Shown here: positions 23,727 to 34,899 of the stretch, one piece after another
Layout of the letters: each line of letters starts with the position of its first letter
Numbering within the stretch: position 1 is the stretch's first letter
Source: Ganoderma boninense
Taxonomy: Eukaryota > Basidiomycota > Agaricomycetes > Polyporales > Polyporaceae
Length of the DNA: 64,000 nucleotides
Assembly (NCBI GenBank): GCA_002900995.3
Contig: CM035310.1
Span: 530,155 to 594,154 of the forward strand
Direction of reading: 5' to 3'
The notes under the pieces: generated by a model
What the model was told of the DNA's origin: nothing
Databases searched by the model: none
Seen by the model: only the letters and a program-made list of their open reading frames with translations
Program-made: the position numbers and the translations under genes

Positions 23727-26014
23727 ATGTTGAAGTCCAGCTCACGCTATCTCCCCCCGGGTCCCCGTGGCAAGTTCATCGTCGGTAACCTATTCGACAT
23801 CCCCTCTACAGAACAGTGGATCTACTTCAAGCAGCAAGCCGACAAGCTCGGTGAGTCTCTTGTTCCTTGGCGGTGTTCTGGAAGGCGGGAGTGGAAGGAG
23901 GATGTTCAGGCACGACGCCCGCGCCGCGCGCTCCCGTTGGACTACGATGCGCCGCTCCTCGCGGATTTTTTGCGATGGGGCGCAAGGTGTAGGCAGTGTC
24001 TGCGTCCGCAGCTACAGGTGGTGGAGGACATGAGCGGGGATACTGGATGTCCTTTGTCAGCGCAACTGCTTCATCGTCGTCGCTGCTTCCGTGAAATCTT
24101 CGAGTTCCGATGCAGGCATTCCGCAGATCGCACGCGTGCGTGTGGCTGCTGGACGCCAACTGGAGACTGCTGCGGTCCAGGGATCTGCGTCAATCTCTCA
24201 GGCCTATGCTTCCGATGGCCACAGGCTTTCCAATTGAAATTGCGCTACTTCCCGAGACGACGCGAAATACTGACGGGCAGCGTGATTGACAGGCTGCGCG
24301 CTCACGACGTACAAGGTGTTCAACCAGACGATCATCGTGCTGAATTCGCAAGAGTCCATCGACGCGCTTTTCGTGAAGAAGCAGGACGTCTATGCGAGCA
24401 AGCCTCCACGCAAGATGTCGGAGATCTCGGACCTGACCATGACGCTGCCGTTCATGGACCCTGGTCAGGTGTTCTCGAACGCGCGCGAGCAGTTCCACCA
24501 TGGCATCGGGAAGACCGAGGTCGGGACGTACAATCAGGACTACGAGGCCGCATCGAGGAGCTTCATGCAGACCCTTTTGGGCGATTTGCAGTGCACGAAT
24601 CTGGACAAGGCGATTGACAAGTAAGTGTTGGCTTGTCTCAGTGGATACGGCTCTCTGAGCGACGGGGAACGCAGCTCCCTCGGGCATATCTTCCTGAAGG
24701 TTTCAACCGGGTACGATGGCGTGCAGACGGAGTCCGTTCTGCAGCGGATGAACGACCTCGCGCACTTTGCCGCCGACGTCCTCGGCGACAAGTACAAGAT
24801 CTTTGACATCCTTCCATTCCGTACGTCGTTCTGTCGTCCATGTGAAGACGTTTATCTGACGCGTTTGACTATCAGTCTCCTCGGTACCGACGTTTGTGCC
24901 TGTTATCGGGCCGAAGTTGAAACTCGGCGCGCAGTGGAAGAAGAACCTCCATTCGATCGCGCAGTCGACAGTGTCGTTGACACAGGAGAGTCAATCCTGT
25001 GTCGGTGATGTCGAACGTCTACACGGCACAGGGGGCGGCGACGGAGGGAGACGAGCAGTCGAAAATGATCGCGGTCACGATGAATGCTGGTGCGCCGATC
25101 TCCTGTTTCTGTCTTAGCGTGACCCCGCTGACACAAACGACAGGTGGCATGCTTGCGGTATTTTTGACCTCGAGGGTACTGATCTCGATAGCTTGACTGA
25201 CGGCCCCCACTCAGAGCGAATCCGCTACCCTCACGTTCCTCCTCGCCATGGCCCAGCACCGGGACATCCAGGAGCGAGCTCAGGCTGAGGTAGACTCCGT
25301 GTGTGGCAACAAGCTTCCGACGATGGCTGACCGCCCGAATCTGCCGTACGTCGACGCGGTGCTGTCGGAAGTTTTGCGATGGGTCTCCATCGCACCCGTC
25401 AGTACGTCCATCCTTCTTCGCTCGTTTCTGGCCTGGCCTGTTGACAAATGGCACGCGTAGTTGCTCGTGAGGTGACAGAGGACGATCACTACGACAACTA
25501 CCTGATCCCCAAGGGCGCGACGATCATGGCGAACAACTACGCGATCTCGCGCGACGAAAAGGTCTTCCCTGATCCCCGAGTCATTCAAGCCTACACGGTT
25601 CCTTGACGACTCGCTCACGAAACTCCGGACGGACATCCTCAACCCCATGGAGTTCGCCTTTGGGTTCGGGAGGAGGACATGTCCCGGGCGATACCTCGCG
25701 GACGCGTTGCTCTTCAGCCATTTCGCGCACATCCTGAAGGTCTTCGACGTGTCGCTCCCTCCAGAAAGCGAGAAGGCGAAGCGCGCGGCTGATGCGAAAA
25801 TGAAGGTGAAGAGCAACGGTGCGGCCTGGTGCGTCTCTCCTAGCTTTCGAGCCTGGACAATCAGAGTTCCTGACCCCGCCACTCGAACAGTCGGATCGAG
25901 GAAGTCTACGTCACCCTTGCGCCGCGGTCGGCAGAGGCGACTGCGCTCATCAATCAAAATAGCCCGTCACCGAATGGGCAGGCAAACGGTCACGCAAATG
26001 GGAGTGCTCACTAG
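23727..26014 (+). CDS. cytochrome P450 monooxygenase, frame-broken
   Basis: Heme-thiolate monooxygenase; the substrate is unknown. The N-terminus has the proline hinge YLPPGPRG but no membrane anchor before it. Exons traced: 23727-23850, 24293-24620, 24675-24820, 24876-25089, about 25215-25401, 25461-25828 and 25891-26014. Motifs: ExxR as EVLR near 25370, and heme-binding FGFGRRTCPGR near 25662 with the Cys ligand. Two one-base breaks are seen: near 24985 within exon 4, and near 25580 in a C4 run between the VFPDP and ESFKPTRFL segments. The usual I-helix AGxDT block is not clearly recoverable around 25090-25214. Intron 1 is 442 bp, far longer than the others. The gene sits between hydrolase copies 3 and 4 on the opposite strand. 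Confidence 0.75.
23851..24292 (+). other. unusually long first intron of the P450
   Basis: Donor GTGAGT and acceptor GACAG bracket 442 bp, and splicing restores phase between the Gly codon and CALTTYKVFNQT. Other introns in this window are about 35-140 bp. I see no terminal repeats in it that would mark an insertion. Confidence 0.55.
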
Positions 26015-26329
26015 CGCAACATTATAGGATCCCCTTCTGGCTCAGTTTACTCTAGCATCCAACCTCTATGACTCCAGCAAGCTATCATGTCTCCGACGGC
26101 CCTACGACTCGCATTCTACACCCAACGCTCATGATTGTGTGCCCGCCAACGACTTCGACCTTTGTTTCCCCATGCCTACTCTCACGTTTCCGTTACGTCT
26201 CGCTAGTTCTGCATACTCGACCTACCTGTATTGTGGCATCCGTAATCGGTTGTTCTGTATCCTTATTCATTTCTGATAATTGACCATTTCAAACTCTGTG
26301 CGGCTGTTTAGGCGCTTCAGACCCATGTC

Positions 26330-26660
26330 TGCTGCGCTCGGACGCACCCTGACTCGCTCCTCGCCGCATCTACGTTCTTCGAGATGCGCGAGGAGTACTT
26401 CAATGACACGCTCGATGACCTCAAACGCAGCGCGGTCTTGAAGCTTGCTGCTCTACGGTGTTCATCACCAAGTCTCTGCCGCTGCGTTTGTGTTCCAACG
26501 ATCTGTAGGGTTATATTGGATGTGTACTGACATGATCTTTTCCTAAGCAAGTGCGGACAGGCACCCTGGGGCAAATGGTGCTCGAATATACGAGGATTGC
26601 GAGGGAGCACGTTTCTACCACCCAAATTGGACAGGATCGTGCGCCCGCGCGCTTATGAGC
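26330..26660 (+). other. unrecognised possible coding fragment
   Basis: One plus-strand frame reads STFFEMREEYFNDTLDDLK and, after a possible intron, VRTGTLGQMVLEYTRIARE before a stop near 26656. The composition is protein-like, with acidic and basic residues and helical periodicity, but there is no clear start and I cannot name a family. It may be a gene remnant between the P450 and the hydrolase. Confidence 0.25.
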
Positions 26661-26715
26661 CTTGGTCGCAGCCTCTGCACGCCCGGCGGATATTCTTTCA
26701 TTTTTGCTGATGACC

Positions 26716-29167
26716 TCACTGGAGGCCAGAGCCGGACATATTGCCTAAGATCGCGTTGGTGCTAACGCCAGGCCAGATCTCGAAGTCGTCGTCCACATCG
26801 CACACCGTATCATTGTCGCTTGGAAGCTGACACAATCGTATAAGTATGAGTATGATCGACTGCCCGAGTCATATTGAAAAGATATCAGCATGCTTACCGT
26901 CCCGTTCACCGCGTATGCGAGGTAGACACCATTGAGACACGTCGACGCGCCAAGATTCGCTGCGGAGGTGTGCTACAATGCCGCAAGGTTTTGGTGAGCA
27001 AAATGTACAGGTCAGCATAAGTATATGCAAGGGACTCACTCCAAAGCCGTTCAACCGGACCAACTTGGCAGAGTCACCCAACTCATTTGCAAGAGCTTGC
27101 GCGCCAGAAAACGGCGTGACAGGGTCGTACTGGACTCCCAAACGCCACGTCAGGGAACAGATAAATAGTGTGCATAGAGCGTGTGCGCACCGTATTGCCT
27201 ATCACCAGGATCGGGTTCGCGAGTTTCTTGTTGAAGGGTCCTTCGTATCGCTCAACGGCGCGCTCCGGCCAGAAGGAACAGAGGTAGACATCAGATGGCC
27301 ACACAGAAGCGACTAGTGTTCAGACGGAAGAATAAGCTGAGTTTCTACTTGCCAGTAGAGTTTGTGAACGTACACATGTGAGAGATGTTCTGCGAAGCGG
27401 AAACGATCGCCTCGAAAACCTCGGTCATGGTCACGTTTCCCGCAGAGTCCTTGCTGTCCGCGCATGTAATGGCGCCTGAGGTGTACGGTACTGTCTCATT
27501 CTCTGCACGCTTGACCAAGCTACACAAGAAACCCCAGATCGTCAGCGCCACACACACGACCCTACGCACAGGGGAAGCGTACCTCCGGGCAAGTGATTGA
27601 GACCGCTTGATGACGTTACTGCTGCCTTGAGACTCGGCTTCGACAACCTGGAGCACCTCGGGGAACACGCTGTTCGTCAAACTTTGCCACTGCGGCGGCC
27701 AGTACATGTACGCGTACAGCTCGGCTTGCCGCGACCCTTGTCAGCACCGGGATGTTTTTATGCCATCTCAACTTGGCTACTTACGTCGCAGCTGGCCAGA
27801 GGTCAAGGGTACGGACGAATTCTTCTGTGCTGCATCGTACGCCGTGTTGAAAATGGTCTGGATGGTTTTGTCGACATCGGCAGGAGACTGTCCCTCTGAG
27901 GCAATGGAGCAAGCGGCCGGTCCGGCGAGGGCGCAGCCCGTGACGAATCCCTCGTACACGTCGTCCGCATTGTGCATCTGGTGCTCCCAGCCCTGTAAAG
28001 CTCGCAGTTAATTTTGTTTGAAACCCAGATGCCCGTTCCTGACGCACTAGGGAGAGTTCGATCGACCCGAAAAACTGGGGGTCAATCACACCGTCGAGGA
28101 TGACTCGACCGACGCGCTAAAACGACGTGAGCTCTAGCCTGGTGGGCACTCACGCGGAACATACGCACATCCGGGAACACTGGACCGACGTCACCGGTCA
28201 GCTTTACGCCCATATTCCAAGAGCACAAGGGAGGAGCACGTACTGTTGACGAGCCACGAACCGAGGATGGTACCATAAGAATAGCCCAAGTAGTTGATAG
28301 GAGCTTCAGGACCATCCAGCGCGTCGACCAGTGCGACCAGATCACGGACCGTGGCGGCAGTTCCGATGTACTTGAGGTATTTGCCATCGGAATGCTCCTG
28401 GCACTTTTTGCCGAGTTCCACGTACTTCTTCTGCATGGTGTCCGCCTGCGCGAGGAGCGCGTCGATGTCGGACTGGTTGGTGAAGTTCCCGGTCATCTCG
28501 ATCCCGCTGAGCTCGATGGTGCCGTTGAAGAAGGCGTCGTATTCGTCGACGCTGTCGAAGCAGTACACGTCTCCCGGGCTACACGACAGGCATCCTATCA
28601 GCGCTTTTACACCTTCCAAAACCGACAACAACTTACATCGATAGCGAGCCGACCCCACGGGGGTCCCAGCTGACGATGTCGTATAATCCTCCAGTTACGT
28701 TGAGGAGGTAGCTGGCGATGGGGCTGGTGCTCAGCTCTGCTAAGCCAGACTGGCCAGGTCCACCTGCCACGACGGGCGATCAGCAAGACTGTACACGAGA
28801 GGTAGATATCGCGTGCATACCTGGATTCAGGAAGTAGGTCCCACGGCGCTCGCCGGTGGCATTTGCTTTGATGACGGCGATGCGACCTTTGCCGACTGAG
28901 GCGTTATGGTAGCCGATTGGGATCTCGAAGAAGCCGCAGGAGAGGGACGAGTCGGTGACGATGGAGGGGTCACAAGGACCCCATTGAATAGATGATGTAT
29001 TAGTACCACCCTAGTGCGCGTTGCTCAGGTCCACGACATCGAATATAGAACCTTCAAGCACTGACCTTGTCGCAATCCGACTGGGCCCCTTGATCGATGA
29101 CGAGTCCGAGAGCAGATCGTGAAGCCAAGAGCAGAACGAAAGCGGGGACGAGGGGAGAGGGCTTCAT
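26716..29167 (-). CDS. secreted TAP-type alpha/beta hydrolase (copy 4)
   Basis: Same family as the gene at 2024. The signal peptide (MKPSPLVPAFVLLLASRSAL) starts at 29167. It joins in phase to GGTNTSSIQWGPCDP, and the one-base insertion seen in copy 3 is absent. Then come SCGFFEIPIGYHN, NPG/GPG, DIVSWDPRG, nucleophile elbow GYSYG near 28275, Asp in YDPVTPF near 27130 and His in HTS near 26965, ending NMSGSGLQ-stop at 26716. All the joins I checked keep the frame. It is the intact sister of copy 3 and conserves intron positions and most of the sequence. Confidence 0.87.
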
Positions 29168-29206
29168 TGCGGGGCTTGTGGTTTTCTACAGGCCTCCTGT
29201 GTCAAG

Positions 29207-29214
29207 GTTTTATA
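29207..29214 (-). promoter_or_regulatory. TATA box of hydrolase copy 4
   Basis: On the minus strand GGTATAAAAC lies about 45 bp before the ATG at 29167. Confidence 0.55.
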
Positions 29215-29830
29215 CCGGTGATGCGACGTCCTTGGCAACGTCATAACTGGCACTATATTGATGGTGCACCGCACGGCTGCGCAAGCGGACGTACACACTG
29301 CGGGCATGGCAGAGGGCAGTGTACCGTGGAATCGGTCAGCATGGGCCATCATGACATACGAGCAAACAAGAAACATACCCCAGTCACGTTGGACGACTCC
29401 CGACGGCCCACACTCTATGCCAGGAATTAATCGAGAAGGCAGAGAGACGAGTGCGCAAGGTGTGGCTAGAGACTGTCAGACTCGGAGGCAGATAATCCTG
29501 CCGTTGGTTGGATAAAAACGTGGGAACTAGATGGGGTAGGACTAGATGGTGATCAAGGAGGCGGTCAATGGTCACCGTCGGTACCGGTAACCGGTTAACT
29601 AGTTGACCGGTGAGGTAAAATAGTGCCCGAGTATAGCGGGGAATAGATACGGTGTTCTGTGGCCGTACGCAACCTGCTGCGTTGGAACGCGGAAACTGGC
29701 AGAGCGTCACATGACAACCTTGCTCGAACTCGCCAGGATTTTAAGTGATAAGCGATACGTTAATATGTTTAGCCTAGACCAGAAGGAGTCAACCGAGAGG
29801 TTCCTGGCACTGGAAAAGGCTGTAAACATG
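29215..29830. repeat. duplicated upstream block (copy 4 side)
   Basis: Matches 20278-20800. Shared landmarks include CTGCGCAAG near 29277, GGGCCATCAT near 29343 and AGACCAGAAGGAGTCA near 29775. It is the promoter part of the duplicated hydrolase block. Confidence 0.55.
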
Positions 29831-31261
29831 TACGAACCTTACAGTGACAGTGCTGCGTCCGAAGGGAGCAGGCCGCGTAACACTTGGAGTTGGGAGAGCA
29901 AGTCGAAGGAGATCCCGCTGGAACACAAAGACAAGGATAACGTCGACGAGAGTCAGATCCCCTTGCAGGGCGAGCCTTCCAGTGACGGGGTGCGCCCGGT
30001 CGATCATGATGACAAGCATCAAGGCTCACTCAAGGTGCTCTCGAAGGACGCAACGGCGATCATTGGCATTTGAAGCTTGCACTTGCGCAACAGCACAGCG
30101 CGGCCAGAGGTCCAGGCTCTGCGAGACGGCGCGGCATCGGTGGTGGGTGTGGTACGTTGCTGGCTGGGAAATTACTGTGCACCTGGCGCCTGAGCCCGAT
30201 CCGATAACGGTGACCTCAGGTCCCAGGCTCCGCTTGCATGCCATCCCCCATTCTCGCGGCGTTGTATGTTTTCTTTATTTTCTTCCCTATCTGTATTCTT
30301 TCTTATGTTCCAGCGTTGTTGCGGCCTATGGTAGAGTAGTCAGTAGTGTCCAGCAGCGTAGTACGGTGCACCCGAGCCCACGTTGGCGTCGTCCCATACC
30401 TGCACACAGCCACAGGCACAGTCTCGGATATTGAAGATATTCCCGCACCCCGGCCACTACAGCAATAAGTTTTTGATCGTCTTCGTCTACCTCCTCATAT
30501 GATCATACCATATTCCATCCCTCTTTGCCTCTCATGTATCTATCTCTGCCTCTAATACCAGCCTTCTCTCAATCTCGAACCCGTGCGACTGTTGGCAAAT
30601 CGGCCAGAGGTTGAGCAGAGCAGCAAAAGCGAGTAAGTAGATTTCCGGTTGTCCTGTACGGTGGTCGTAGTACAGAGGCAAACGGATGAGCGCTAGCAAT
30701 CGCGCGTTAATGTTATCGTACGTCGGAAAGTCCCGGTGAGCAAGCGCTCGCTTGCTCAAAATCCATGTTCCAACACTTCTCCTCGTCGATTTCCGACCTC
30801 GTTCCTCGACTCTGAGTCTCGGTGTCGAGTTTCGTCTGAGCGTTCCATCTCGACTTCGTCTTTCGTATTCGTATTCTCGAATTTATCCCGTCGCTCCCCG
30901 ACTTGCACCCCGCTCGCCCTCGGACTGCGTACACGGCCCCCAGATCCAGTCCACACCCACCACCACACTCATTGGACCACCATCACTGCACTCACTCCCC
31001 TTGCCGGCAAGCTCGAAGGACTCCTTGCACCTGCACCCTTCGATGATCCACCACTAGTATCCCTCAGCCCGTTGAACCTCAGCCTAGCTCTCCTCCTCCT
31101 CTGCCTATTCTTCCCTGCTCGCACTGCCCCTTCCCCTACTTCCTCCTTGGATACCGGTGGACCAGTGGCAGCTAGCTCAGGAAGGGCCCAACAGTGCATC
31201 CTTAAACTGATCGAACGCCGAGGATCAAGCTGATCTTGTGGCCCTAGATAACTACAGCATC
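29830..31261. other. gene-free stretch and leader of the next gene
   Basis: A 120-codon plus-strand frame (29711-30073) is hydrophilic and acidic but has no motif, and it begins inside the duplicated promoter block. I do not call it. From about 30770 the DNA becomes pyrimidine-rich, as expected of the promoter and leader of the gene at 31262. Confidence 0.4.
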
Positions 31262-31696
31262 ATGAGCGCTCAAGACACGAGCAGTACATCGTCGCCGCTC
31301 GGACTTCCCGCTCCATCCAATGTGCTCAAGGAGACGGAAAATGTCACCGTGAACGGGACGCAGACGTTCAAATTTGACAATCTTGGCCCGGTGGTGGTAA
31401 ACAAGGACGGGGTGCACTTTCTTCGATTTAGTTTTCTATACGTGTACAGAGCTAATATCGGGGATCGCACAGACATTATCACGTATTGCCAACTGGGAGG
31501 AGATGACGCCTATCGAGAAGGAGCGCACATTGAGGATCCTCGTGGCGCGGAACCAGTACGCTGTCTCCGCCCTCTGAAATCCCGATGGTTACGCTCATCT
31601 TCTGCGGTCTCTAGGGTTCGTCTCGTGAGTCAGGAGACCCAAGAAGACGAACCGTCTGAGGACAGGCTGTCGATATTGACGCGATCAGATGTATGA
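31262..31696 (+). CDS. small conserved fungal protein of unknown function
   Basis: Exons 31262-31411, 31473-31555 and 31615-31696 give 104 residues. The core FDNLGPVVVNKDG, then TLSRIANWEEM and RTLRILVARNQ, follows a pattern I know from short uncharacterised fungal proteins, where a Leu-Gly-Pro-hydrophobic-Val-Asn strand is followed by a helix ending in Arg-Asn-Gln. The N-terminus is Ser-rich and the C-terminus acidic, both probably disordered. There is no signal peptide or membrane segment. An in-frame ATG-less extension exists upstream, but the ATG at 31262 is the natural start. Function is unknown. Splice sites are all GT-AG and in phase. Confidence 0.75.
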   Translation: MSAQDTSSTSSPLGLPAPSNVLKETENVTVNGTQTFKFDNLGPVVVNKDGVHFLRFSFLYVYRANIGDRTDIITYCQLGGDDAYREGAHIEDPRGAEPVRCLRPLKSRWLRSSSAVSRVRLVSQETQEDEPSEDRLSILTRSDV

Positions 31697-32156
31697 GACC
31701 TCGTCTCGGCCTGTCATATGACCGTCCACCGAGTGACCCTGCGCAACCTTCCCAACATCATCTCTCGTTTCCCTCTGGAGAAAGTCTCAGCCTGAGCTCA
31801 GTCCCTGGATCACACTTGCATTGAGTCACCCACTGCACGATGTAAAGCAGTCCGATATCCTTGTTGCCTCATGAATCCAGGCTCCTCGCGAGCTTCAGCT
31901 CGCAGCAAACGAGGCTGTATTAAACGGGTAGTACGACCATGTGACGTTATTCAGAGCAAAAGAGAGAGTCATTGACGAACAGCTCGCGGCTTGTCAACAT
32001 CACCCGCAAGTGTAGCGCAAGACAACGCGTACCGTACGGTATGATAGATGAGGTCAAGTCCGAAGTTCTACCACGACAACTCTCTTCGATATGTCCGATT
32101 AAAACTAGGATGAAATGAGGGGACTTGTTACCGAATCAGTGCGAGCTGTGAGCGAC
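31697..32156. other. intergenic, convergent gene ends
   Basis: No coding frame. It contains the 3' flanks of the small conserved protein and of the minus-strand repeat-protein gene. The repeat homology of that gene with its partner at 46582 stops near its stop codon. Confidence 0.45.
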
Positions 32157-33518
32157 TCAGGCAGAGCCCTGGTGGCCAGCGGGCGCAGGCGGCGGCGGGA
32201 CGGGCCTCGTGGTGGTGTGAGGGGGAGGCACGCCACGCGCCGCGTGGTGCGGGTCCTTAGGTGGCTGGCCAGTCGGAACGGGAGGCACCTTCGTGTTCGG
32301 ACGAGGGCGGCCGTCGCGAGCGGCGTGGGGAGGAACCTCACGGGGCGGGCCCGAGGGAGCAGGTCCTGCGGGGGCGCCGTGCGGGGGAGGCTGAGGGACG
32401 TCCGAGCTCCGTGAGGCGGGACCCCTAGGAGGCTGGCCTGAGGGGACAGGACCCGGCGCAGGAGCACCGTGGGGGGCATCGCGAGCCGCGTGAGGAGGTG
32501 CCTCGGGTGCGGGGCCGGTAGGAACAGGCCGGATGCCAGTGGGAGGGCGACGCGGCTCGTCACGGGGAGCATGAGGGTGGCCCTCCGGCGCAGGCTGCCC
32601 CGTCGGGACGGGAGGAAGGCCACTCGGGCGGCGGGGAGCATCGCGCGCTGCATGCGGAGGCAGTTGCCGGGCAGGGCCCGTAGGAGCAGGACGACCATCG
32701 GTCGGGGGAGGCGGCGGGACGTCGCGCGGGGCATGCGGCGGGACCTCAGGAGCAGGGCCAGTCGGAGCAGGCGGGACACCGGTGGGAGGACGGTGCTGCT
32801 CGTCACGGGCCCCGTGAGGCTGGCCCTCATGAGGTGGGTTCGAAGGCGCAGGGCCTACAGGAACCCCAGTCGGACGACGGGGAGGAGCATCGCGAGCCGC
32901 GTGAGGAGGAAGCTGAGGAGGCAGGCCGGTCGCGGGGGGACGAACGTCCGTCGGCGGGCGGGCGGGCACCTCACGAGCTGCGTGAGGCGGGAGCTCAGGG
33001 GGAGGACCGGCCGGGGGGACATCCGTCGGATGTCCATGGGGTGCATCGCGCGCCGCATGATGCGGGACCTGTGCAGGCGGCGTGGGGAACCGGCGGGACA
33101 CCAGTGGGAGGACGGCGAGGGGCATCACGCGCGCCGTGGGCGGGACCCCTCGCAGGTGGCCCAGCAGGAGCAGGCCCAGAGGGAAGGGGACGCGCTGGGG
33201 GATCGGCGGGGACGTCGCGAGCCACATGGGGTGGCAGCGGAAGAGGGGGCAGGGCCCGAAGGTCCCCCAGCATGAGGGGGAGGGGGCAAGTCGCGCGGTG
33301 CATGCGTCGGCAAGCCCGGCGGAGCAGGAGCGACAGGAACCCCAGTCGGGTTGGCCCCGACGCTGGGCGGGAGGGGAGGAACAGCCCCCACGGGAGCGGC
33401 AGCAGCTGCAAGGCAAACACTTGGTGTCAGAGAGCGTCTCGTCGTAAGACGAGAATACCTGATACTCACCTCGGCCAAGGACCAGTGCGGCGAGGACAAA
33501 GTTGAGCATGCACTTCAT
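32157..33518 (-). CDS. secreted proline-rich HAARD-repeat protein, copy A (two frame breaks)
   Basis: The first exon (about 33470-33518) encodes a signal peptide start, MKCMLNFVLAALVLGR. A 62 bp phase-1 intron leads to AAAAPVGAVPPLPPS. The rest is a tandem Pro/Ala-rich array of roughly 22-30 residue units built on PPHAARDAP followed by PPTGVPPxPTGPAPE; about a dozen HxxRD cores are visible. The array lies in three frames: changes near 33245 (a G5 run on the plus strand) and near 33085. The stop used is at 32157. There is no known domain. The partner gene at 46582 is the same protein in inverted orientation with a break elsewhere, so the ancestor was one open array. A cell-wall or secreted structural or peptide-precursor role is conceivable, but there is no direct evidence. 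Confidence 0.6.
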   Translation of the reverse strand: MKCMLNFVLAALVLGRGEYQVFSSYDETLSDTKCLPCSCCRSRGGCSSPPAQRRGQPDWGSCRSCSAGLADACTARLAPSPSCWGTFGPCPLFRCHPMWLATSPPIPQRVPFPLGLLLLGHLRGVPPTARVMPLAVLPLVSRRFPTPPAQVPHHAARDAPHGHPTDVPPAGPPPELPPHAAREVPARPPTDVRPPATGLPPQLPPHAARDAPPRRPTGVPVGPAPSNPPHEGQPHGARDEQHRPPTGVPPAPTGPAPEVPPHAPRDVPPPPPTDGRPAPTGPARQLPPHAARDAPRRPSGLPPVPTGQPAPEGHPHAPRDEPRRPPTGIRPVPTGPAPEAPPHAARDAPHGAPAPGPVPSGQPPRGPASRSSDVPQPPPHGAPAGPAPSGPPREVPPHAARDGRPRPNTKVPPVPTGQPPKDPHHAARGVPPPHTTTRPVPPPPAPAGHQGSA

Positions 33519-33752
33519 TGTAGCGAGTGTTGAAGGTAGGATAAGTCGAAAGAGAGGCTGTGAGGTAGTACGTGTGCACGGGAAAGGAGAAGTGGACGGT
33601 ACTGGGGAGACTGAGGGTAGACCGAAGGGTTTTTATATGCGTCTACGGTTCTAGGAAGCAGTCGGCAGGCGCTAACGAAACGCCGTAGTACTGTCCACCT
33701 GCGCAGCAGCGTTAGCGAATGCGCTGATCGTTCATGTTCGTACCCTTGCAAA
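33519..33752 (-). repeat. promoter arm of the inverted duplication (copy A)
   Basis: Nearly identical to 46366-46581 in reverse orientation. It includes a TATA box (GCATATAAAA on the minus strand at about 33630-33639) and the leader up to the start codon. Homology begins abruptly near 33752 in the CGATCAGCGCATTCGC segment. Confidence 0.75.
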
Positions 33753-34425
33753 TGACCTTAGTTCAGAATAACGTCAGCGCAGCTCGTTGTCCCATCGCGT
33801 TCAGCTCCACGCACCTATTTTCAAGCTGCGTCCGGACACATCTGGATCTGCACTCAGCAAGCCGGCCTGGAGCAGCGACAGTCGGGTATGCCGTGCTCAG
33901 GGTATGTCCTTAGGAAAACGTTTTAGAACGTCCTCTACCCTGCATGGACTTGGCCCTCTCCGCGACCGGCATAATGTCCATGGGTCCGTAAATCGGGCCT
34001 TGCAGTGCTGGAGTTGAGGGGTCTGCGAACCTCCACCGTACATGTACGCGATGTCCCGGTGGGAGCTTGAACATTACCCTGACAAAGGGTGGAGTGAATC
34101 CTTCTGATGATAGACGAGGGTGTTGCCCAGCACTACGACTGGTCAGGCGTGGACTGGAGCAGTCGTGAACAGCCGTGGTAGTGGTTCGGTTCACGCACTT
34201 TCGCGATGCGCTGGCCGAGAGCTGGCGTCACCGGCACGATCACGTCGTGTACGGAGTTTCCCGAAGTAGAATGGCGTCAAGCAGTGCACCGCGGTCTTCA
34301 ACAAGTTCAAGTTGCTGCGCTTCTCGAGCGCTCAGACCTACTTTCGCCTCTCTAGACTCGGAGCGGCGTTCGATAGAATTGCAGCCCCAACTTCGGTTGG
34401 ATGAACCATCACAAAACGTGGTATA
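33753..34425. other. gene-free stretch before the LTR element
   Basis: Open frames run through here into the retroelement but have no recognisable motif outside it. Nothing is supported. Confidence 0.4.
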
Positions 34426-34430
34426 TGCTC

Positions 34431-34700
34431 TGTTGGATTCCGGCGTCTTCCGTACGACGCGTCGGGCGAGCTCGCGCGTGCACCTGCTCCGCCTCTGCCG
34501 CCCCCATCCCGCTACCTCCATCCCGCCTCCCGTCGGATACCCGCGCCCCCGCTTATTTCATATAATGGACCTCATATTCGTGTATTTAAGCAGACTTGTA
34601 TCTACGTTGTTCGGCACGCGTTTGCACGGCCAAACGCGAATCTCATTGCTTCGTCCTGCTCATCTCTCTCGTGCGCTCCAAGCGCCCTTGATTTTCTACA
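34431..34700 (+). repeat. 5' LTR
   Basis: Begins TGTTGGATTCC and ends TTTTCTACA. It differs from the 3' LTR only by a few single-base changes and indels, for example one base at the start and in the CCGCCCCC region. It contains a TATA-like CTTATTTCATATAATGG near 34549. Confidence 0.85.
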
Positions 34701-34899
34701 CAAACGCGTACCTTGCCCGAAGGTTAATTCGCGGCACTGCTAGTGGGGCCGAAGCCACTCGACGACCCGACGACCCGACGATCCGGCACGACGACGACCG
34801 TGACCCCGTACCCGACGACAACGACCCCGTACCGCGACCGCACCGCCCCGTTCCATGTCCCCGCTCCGTTCCCGTCCCCGCACCCTCGTATCCGACGCT

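Noticed and set aside
23880..24290. Open reading through the first P450 intron
   Set aside because: Splicing at GTGAGT and GACAG joins two conserved P450 blocks directly; the read-through has no P450-like sequence.
29711..30073. A 120-codon acidic frame upstream of hydrolase copy 4
   Set aside because: It starts inside the duplicated promoter block, the sister block does not preserve it, and it has no motif.
34175..34899. Extension of the gag frame upstream through the 5' LTR
   Set aside because: It runs across the LTR and flanking DNA without an ATG start; the usual Gag opening begins at 34900.
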